The translations under genes and the position numbers were made by a program. The notes below the pieces were generated by a model. The model made no database searches. It was given only the letters and a program-made list of their open reading frames with translations, and had not been told where the DNA came from. Below are positions 6,656-9,601 of a stretch of 9,601 nt of DNA, piece after piece; the first letter of the stretch is position 1; each line of letters starts with the position of its first letter. Source of the DNA: Candidatus Baldrarchaeota archaeon (lineage in GTDB: Archaea; Asgardarchaeota; Baldrarchaeia; Baldrarchaeales; DXJG01); NCBI GenBank assembly GCA_030587435.1, contig JAUQZC010000013.1, positions 1 to 9,601 of the forward strand, written 5' to 3'.

Positions 6656-8182
6656 GTGGCAAAGCTGAATATCGTAACTGTGATTGTAGATGCTCTACGC
6701 TTTGACGTTTTATGTAGAGTAATTCATTCTGGTTTATCGTCAAATTTAAGTCAAATTGTTAAGGGCAATTCATTTTTCAAGGATTGTTACGCCCTTACAA
6801 ACGTTACAGATTCCTCACTTACAACTATTTTCACAGGGCTGCATCCACTCACACATGGCGTGTTAAGTCATGGAGATAGATTATCTCCCTGGGAAACAAA
6901 AAGAGCACATAAGCTAAATACTTTACCTAAAATTCTAAGTAGGAATGGATACTTCACTATTGCAGTGGATTTTTTAGATAGGTGGCACTCCCAAGGTTTC
7001 CACATCTATAAGACACCATCAGCCAGTCTGCTTATGCAAAAAATTTCTCAGTTTTTTGGATTTTTGACCTCCAAACCGACAGTAAACATATTTATAAGCA
7101 GAATTACTCAACTAGTTGAATCGGTATCTTACAAAACTCGTCTTCCATCTTTTTTAAAGGTAATAAGTGATTGTATTTCAAATCGATTTTTTAAACATTT
7201 TGTGACAGGTCTAGGAGGTTTTACTAACACCAAATACTTTACAAACTTTTCCTTAAACCTTTTAAATAAAATATCGAAGCTTTCTAAGCCCTTCTTTCTA
7301 CTTATCCATTACTGGAACACTCACTCACCCTACCATTCAGAGGGCATAGATATCGAACGTGTTAGGAAAATAGTGGAAAGGTATCATAAGGAAATGGATA
7401 TGCCATTAAATAATGTTCTGAAACGTATAAAGCATCCTTTACTCGTGAGTTATCTGAAAAACTGGTTTAAGCTAAGAAAATTGAAAGATACACTTGATGT
7501 AATTTCACAGTACTATGCCGCTATATTGGATATTGATAAACAAATAGGTAAGATAATAAATTTCTTAGAAGAGAAGAATCTATTGGACAACACAATACTA
7601 ATCGTTACTGGAGATCACGGCGAAAGCCTAGGGGAACATGATATATATTTTGATCATCACGGCCTTTACGAAGTTAACCTAAAGGTCCCACTAATAATTT
7701 TTAGCCCCAAACTAGCTAACGAAGGAATGTTTAACATCATGATGAAAAATAATCATATCACTCATTTAGATACCGTCCCAACACTATTAGATCTCCTCAA
7801 TTTGCCGAAAGATTCTCTAAAGTTTGACGGCCAAAGCCTGCTCAGAGAAAGGAAAGACAACTCATTAATTGTAGCCATAGAAACATACACCGAAACAAAG
7901 CTTTCAGCAAAAAATGGAGATTGGAAAATAATAACGTCCATAACGCCAAAAGAAGCCATGTGTAGATACTGTGGAAGAATACATGGAGGCTTAAATGAAC
8001 TATACGATTTGAAGAAAGATCCCCATGAAACAAAAAATATTGCGCAAGATTATCCGGAAATTTTCAACTCGCTAAAAAACTTAGCATCCAAATATTTGGC
8101 AAGATTCAAATTATATCATAAACTAAGTAGACTGTCAATCCATCTTAAAAAACAGAAGAGAAAAAACAAGCATTTCAAGTAG
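6656..8182 (+). CDS. Sulfatase-fold hydrolase/transferase (alkaline phosphatase superfamily)
   Basis: Metal-dependent enzyme acting on sulfate or phosphate esters; exact substrate unknown. The 508 residues begin with a GTG start and NIVTVIVDALRFDVL, where D12 is a likely metal ligand. NVTDSSLTTIFTGLHPLTHG (49-68) aligns with the sulfatase nucleophile region, but the Cys/Ser-x-Pro-Ser-Arg formylglycine motif is absent and Thr51 takes the nucleophile position. This is as in phosphatases, LtaS-type phosphoglycerol transferases and many archaeal homologues. Further motifs are HYWNTHSPYH (218-227), VTGDHGESLGEHD (317-329, metal ligands D320/H321), FDHHGLYE (332-339) and HLDTVPTLLDLL. The end has CRYCGRIHGG (436-445), a possible Cys2-His metal site, and ELYDLKKDPHETKNIA, a sulfatase-family hallmark. 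No signal peptide is seen, so a cytoplasmic-side role is likely. Context suggests work on a surface glycan. Confidence 0.88.
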   Translation: MAKLNIVTVIVDALRFDVLCRVIHSGLSSNLSQIVKGNSFFKDCYALTNVTDSSLTTIFTGLHPLTHGVLSHGDRLSPWETKRAHKLNTLPKILSRNGYFTIAVDFLDRWHSQGFHIYKTPSASLLMQKISQFFGFLTSKPTVNIFISRITQLVESVSYKTRLPSFLKVISDCISNRFFKHFVTGLGGFTNTKYFTNFSLNLLNKISKLSKPFFLLIHYWNTHSPYHSEGIDIERVRKIVERYHKEMDMPLNNVLKRIKHPLLVSYLKNWFKLRKLKDTLDVISQYYAAILDIDKQIGKIINFLEEKNLLDNTILIVTGDHGESLGEHDIYFDHHGLYEVNLKVPLIIFSPKLANEGMFNIMMKNNHITHLDTVPTLLDLLNLPKDSLKFDGQSLLRERKDNSLIVAIETYTETKLSAKNGDWKIITSITPKEAMCRYCGRIHGGLNELYDLKKDPHETKNIAQDYPEIFNSLKNLASKYLARFKLYHKLSRLSIHLKKQKRKNKHFK

Positions 8183-8201
8183 GAAAGCTTATATCAAGAG
8201 C

Positions 8202-8209
8202 TATAAAAA
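8202..8209 (+). promoter_or_regulatory. TATA box ahead of the 72-residue protein gene
   Basis: TATAAAAA, 20 nt after the sulfatase-fold stop, would start transcription near 8232 and give a leader of about 85 nt. This suggests the small gene has its own promoter. A second AT stretch at 8271-8279 (CTTTTATTT) could give a much shorter leader. Confidence 0.4.
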
Positions 8210-8316
8210 CTTAATGATCTAGATTTCAAAGCAGAAAAAACTTAATAAACCCATTATATTGATGCAAACACTTTTATTTGGGTTACCTAAATCCAATAGT
8301 TTGGAGGTTGGTTAGA

Positions 8317-8535
8317 TTGAGTCAAGATAAAATTGTGGTTTATATCCCTAAAGACCTCTATGATGAAATTAAAAAACGTGTTGATTTAAGTGGTGGAGAA
8401 TTTAAGAGTGTTGATGAATATGTGGAGTTTGTTTTAAGAGAAATTGTGAAGGAGGAAGAGGAAGAAGAATTTGAATACACACCAGAAGAAGAAGAGAAAA
8501 TAAAGGAAAGACTTCGCGGTTTAGGATATCTCTAG
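8317..8535 (+). CDS. Small ribbon-helix-helix-like protein with acidic LGYL tail
   Basis: The 72-residue product starts with MSQDKIVVYIPKDLYDEIKK, the strand plus first helix of a CopG/MetJ-type ribbon-helix-helix. FKSVDEYVEFVLREIV follows as the second helix. Residues 45-51 are nearly all Glu, then YTPEEEEKIKERLRGLGYL closes the protein. The ribbon-helix-helix part would bind DNA as a dimer, but the strand is less basic than in typical repressors and a protein-binding role is possible. The tail resembles the ERLRALGY(V/L/I) end of many sulfatases, and the gene sits between a sulfatase-fold gene and sulfate-activation genes. The TTG at 8317 is chosen over the TTG at 8278 because GGAGGT lies eight bases upstream. 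It may regulate, or act with, its sulfatase-fold neighbour; this is inference. Confidence 0.75.
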   Translation: MSQDKIVVYIPKDLYDEIKKRVDLSGGEFKSVDEYVEFVLREIVKEEEEEEFEYTPEEEEKIKERLRGLGYL

Positions 8536-8538
8536 ACG

Positions 8539-8555
8539 TATTTTACGGTAAAATA
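8539..8555. terminator. Palindrome between convergent genes, possible two-way terminator
   Basis: TATTTTAC and GTAAAATA form a perfect 8-bp inverted repeat with one central G, within the 38-bp gap between the stops of the small protein gene and APS kinase. As RNA it could form an AT stem with a CGG loop in either direction, so it is a candidate shared terminator. The stem is weak, and a protein-binding palindrome is the alternative. Confidence 0.4.
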
Positions 8556-8573
8556 TATGTTGAGTTGGCTATG

Positions 8574-9098
8574 TCAGGCTATATATTTTAATTCTGTTAG
8601 CTTTTCTAAAATTTTTTGAACACATTGCTCTGGATCCATTTTTTCCGTGTCTACTATTACCTCTGGATTTTCTGGTTCTTCGTAGGGATCTGATATTCCC
8701 GTGAAATTCTTTATTTCTCCTTGTACCGCTTTTTTGTAAAGGCCCTTCGGGTCTCTTTTCATACATGTCTCTACGGAGCACCTTACGTAGACTTCGATGA
8801 ATTTTTCTATTAGGTTTCTTGCGTAGTCTCTCATTGCTCTATATGGTGAAACTAAACTTACTATAACTGCCACTCCATGTTTAGCTAACATCTTAGCTAG
8901 GTAAGCTACTCTTCTACCATGTTTTAATCTATCTTCCTTTGAGAAACCTAAGTCTTGACTTAAACCTTTTCTTAACTCGTCTCCATCCAGTACTTCAGTG
9001 TCCCAGCCAAGTTCCTGTAACTTTTCTTCAAGTTTTCTTGCAATTGTTGTTTTACCTGATGCAGGTAAACCAGTTAACCATACAACAAAACCTCTCAT
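8574..9098 (-). CDS. cysC: Adenylylsulfate (APS) kinase
   Basis: Phosphorylates adenosine 5'-phosphosulfate with ATP to give PAPS, the donor for sulfotransferases and, in some organisms, the substrate for sulfate reduction; cytoplasmic. The 174 residues are the normal length. Visible motifs are the Walker A loop TGLPASGKTT (9-18), LDGDELRKGLSQDLGFSKED (37-56), the APS-binding and lid region VSLVSPYRAMRD (80-91), the diagnostic RDPKGLYKKAVQGEIKNFTG (115-134) and DPYEEPENPEVIVDT (137-151). SPYR keeps the serine that carries the phosphoenzyme in some bacterial homologues. The ATG at 9098 follows the upstream stop by one base, with GGTG upstream; a GTG at 9107 would overlap by 8 nt. It is co-transcribed with the phosphodiesterase gene. 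No ATP sulfurylase is in the window; it may lie further upstream. Confidence 0.95.
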   Translation of the reverse strand: MRGFVVWLTGLPASGKTTIARKLEEKLQELGWDTEVLDGDELRKGLSQDLGFSKEDRLKHGRRVAYLAKMLAKHGVAVIVSLVSPYRAMRDYARNLIEKFIEVYVRCSVETCMKRDPKGLYKKAVQGEIKNFTGISDPYEEPENPEVIVDTEKMDPEQCVQKILEKLTELKYIA

Positions 9099-9099
9099 C

Positions 9100-9601
9100 C
9101 TATACACCTTTTACAGCCTTCCCTTCCATATCGCTTGGAGGCTCCATATCCAAAAGATAAAGAATTGTGGGAGCTACATCAAGTATATCTATATCTATTT
9201 TCTTCCCACCAAGGTTTTGAGAAGGATCATAGACGATGTATATGCCGTATTGGCTGTGTACGGCATCATCTGGCCCCGTGTCATTTTCTGGCAGGTAAAC
9301 TGTGTTGTGTCCGATCGTTCCAGCCGATCTCCAATACAGGTCATCGAAGAAAACCATTAGGTCCGGGGGTTCCCCGTTTATTTCCGGGTAGTATTCTTCT
9401 GGTTTTATTACTTTTGTTTCTAGTTTTTCTCCGTTTGGCCCTGGTATGTTCTTTATTTTCTCTGCTAGCTCATCTCTTACGTCTTCATATTCTTCTGGTT
9501 TTATTATTCCCTGTGGTTCTCTGCCTTCCACGTTTAGAAATATTCTTGCGTAGTAGCCTCCCCATCCCCATGCTATGGTTTTCTTCCAGTCTACCTCCGC
9601 T
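9100..9601 (-). CDS. Type I phosphodiesterase/nucleotide pyrophosphatase, C-terminal part
   Basis: Alkaline phosphatase superfamily enzyme expected to hydrolyse phosphodiester or nucleotide pyrophosphate bonds. Only the last 166 residues are present; the frame runs open through the window edge at 9601, so the start is outside. The visible part begins VDWKKTIAWGWGGYYARIFL and continues NVEGREPQGIIKPEEYEDV. It then has PDLMVFFDDLYWRS and the metal-ligand region GTIGHNTVYLPEN plus DDAVHSQYGIYIVYDP. The family end follows: IDILDVAPTILYLLDMEPP, DMEGKAV. The AWGWGGYYARIF and GREPQGI text is typical of archaeal members. It ends one base before the APS kinase ATG, so the genes are translationally coupled. 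I recall archaeal clusters in which such an enzyme sits with ATP sulfurylase and APS kinase; turnover of PAP, APS or PAPS is a possible role, inferred from context. Confidence 0.88.
   Translation of the reverse strand, partial: AEVDWKKTIAWGWGGYYARIFLNVEGREPQGIIKPEEYEDVRDELAEKIKNIPGPNGEKLETKVIKPEEYYPEINGEPPDLMVFFDDLYWRSAGTIGHNTVYLPENDTGPDDAVHSQYGIYIVYDPSQNLGGKKIDIDILDVAPTILYLLDMEPPSDMEGKAVKGV
9392..9506. repeat. 19-bp exact direct repeat inside the phosphodiesterase gene
   Basis: TATTCTTCTGGTTTTATTA occurs at 9392-9410 and again at 9488-9506, 96 bp (32 codons) apart and in the same reading frame. On the coding strand each copy encodes IKPEEY. The two places are not equivalent in the family fold, so this may be chance, local gene conversion or a small duplication. 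Confidence 0.6.

Noticed and set aside
8998..9360. 120-codon plus-strand frame opposite APS kinase and the phosphodiesterase
   Set aside because: Antisense across two confident genes and their junction; no recognisable motif or ribosome-binding site.
1..9601. tRNA genes, CRISPR arrays, insertion sequences and toxin-antitoxin pairs
   Set aside because: No T-loop/acceptor pattern, evenly spaced repeats, transposase motifs or terminal inverted repeats were seen. The small ribbon-helix-helix gene has no toxin partner beside it.

Overview
The window reads as AT-rich chromosomal DNA from an archaeon. The evidence is GGAGG/GGTGA-type ribosome-binding sites, TATA boxes about 25-30 nt ahead of likely transcription starts, frequent GTG/TTG starts, a DUF1616-type membrane/surface protein pair, and a phosphodiesterase-APS kinase pair of a kind I recall from archaea. 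A TACK/Bathyarchaeia-like or other uncultivated thermophilic lineage is plausible, but the lineage is inference. No rRNA, tRNA, CRISPR array or insertion sequence was recognised.

Layout. 1-476 has no intact gene; about 177-388 may be a decayed gene. 477-833 (+) is a small coiled-coil protein with a C-terminal membrane anchor. 1098-1682 (-) and 1801-2823 (+) are divergent and share a TATA-like element. The first has an N-terminal helix-turn-helix-like region followed by the four-helix DUF1616 membrane domain. The second is a signal-peptide/coiled-coil/two-helix protein that ends in what looks like the extracellular half of DUF1616. 2959-4167 (-) is a GT4 glycosyltransferase and 4647-5447 (+) a GT2 glycosyltransferase, divergent across about 480 bp. 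5751-6386 (+) is a broken MFS transporter gene with stops and two compensating frameshifts. 6656-8182 (+) is a sulfatase-fold (alkaline phosphatase superfamily) hydrolase without the formylglycine motif. 8317-8535 (+) is a 72-residue ribbon-helix-helix-like protein with an acidic tail. 9601-8574 (-) holds the end of a type I phosphodiesterase/nucleotide pyrophosphatase followed one base later by APS kinase.

How the parts may work together. The centre and right look like a cell-surface glycan region: two glycosyltransferases, a lost membrane transporter, a sulfatase-fold enzyme that could add or remove phospho- or sulfo-groups, and an APS kinase that would supply PAPS for sulfation. The left holds surface/membrane proteins of unknown role; the 1801-2823 product has eight N-glycosylation sequons, all on parts predicted to face outward. 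The link between sulfate activation and glycan modification is inferred from proximity and not shown directly. The most unusual items are the DUF1616 halves on divergent genes, the 72-residue protein whose C-terminal tail resembles the end of many sulfatases, and a palindrome sitting on the predicted transcription start of the GT2 gene.
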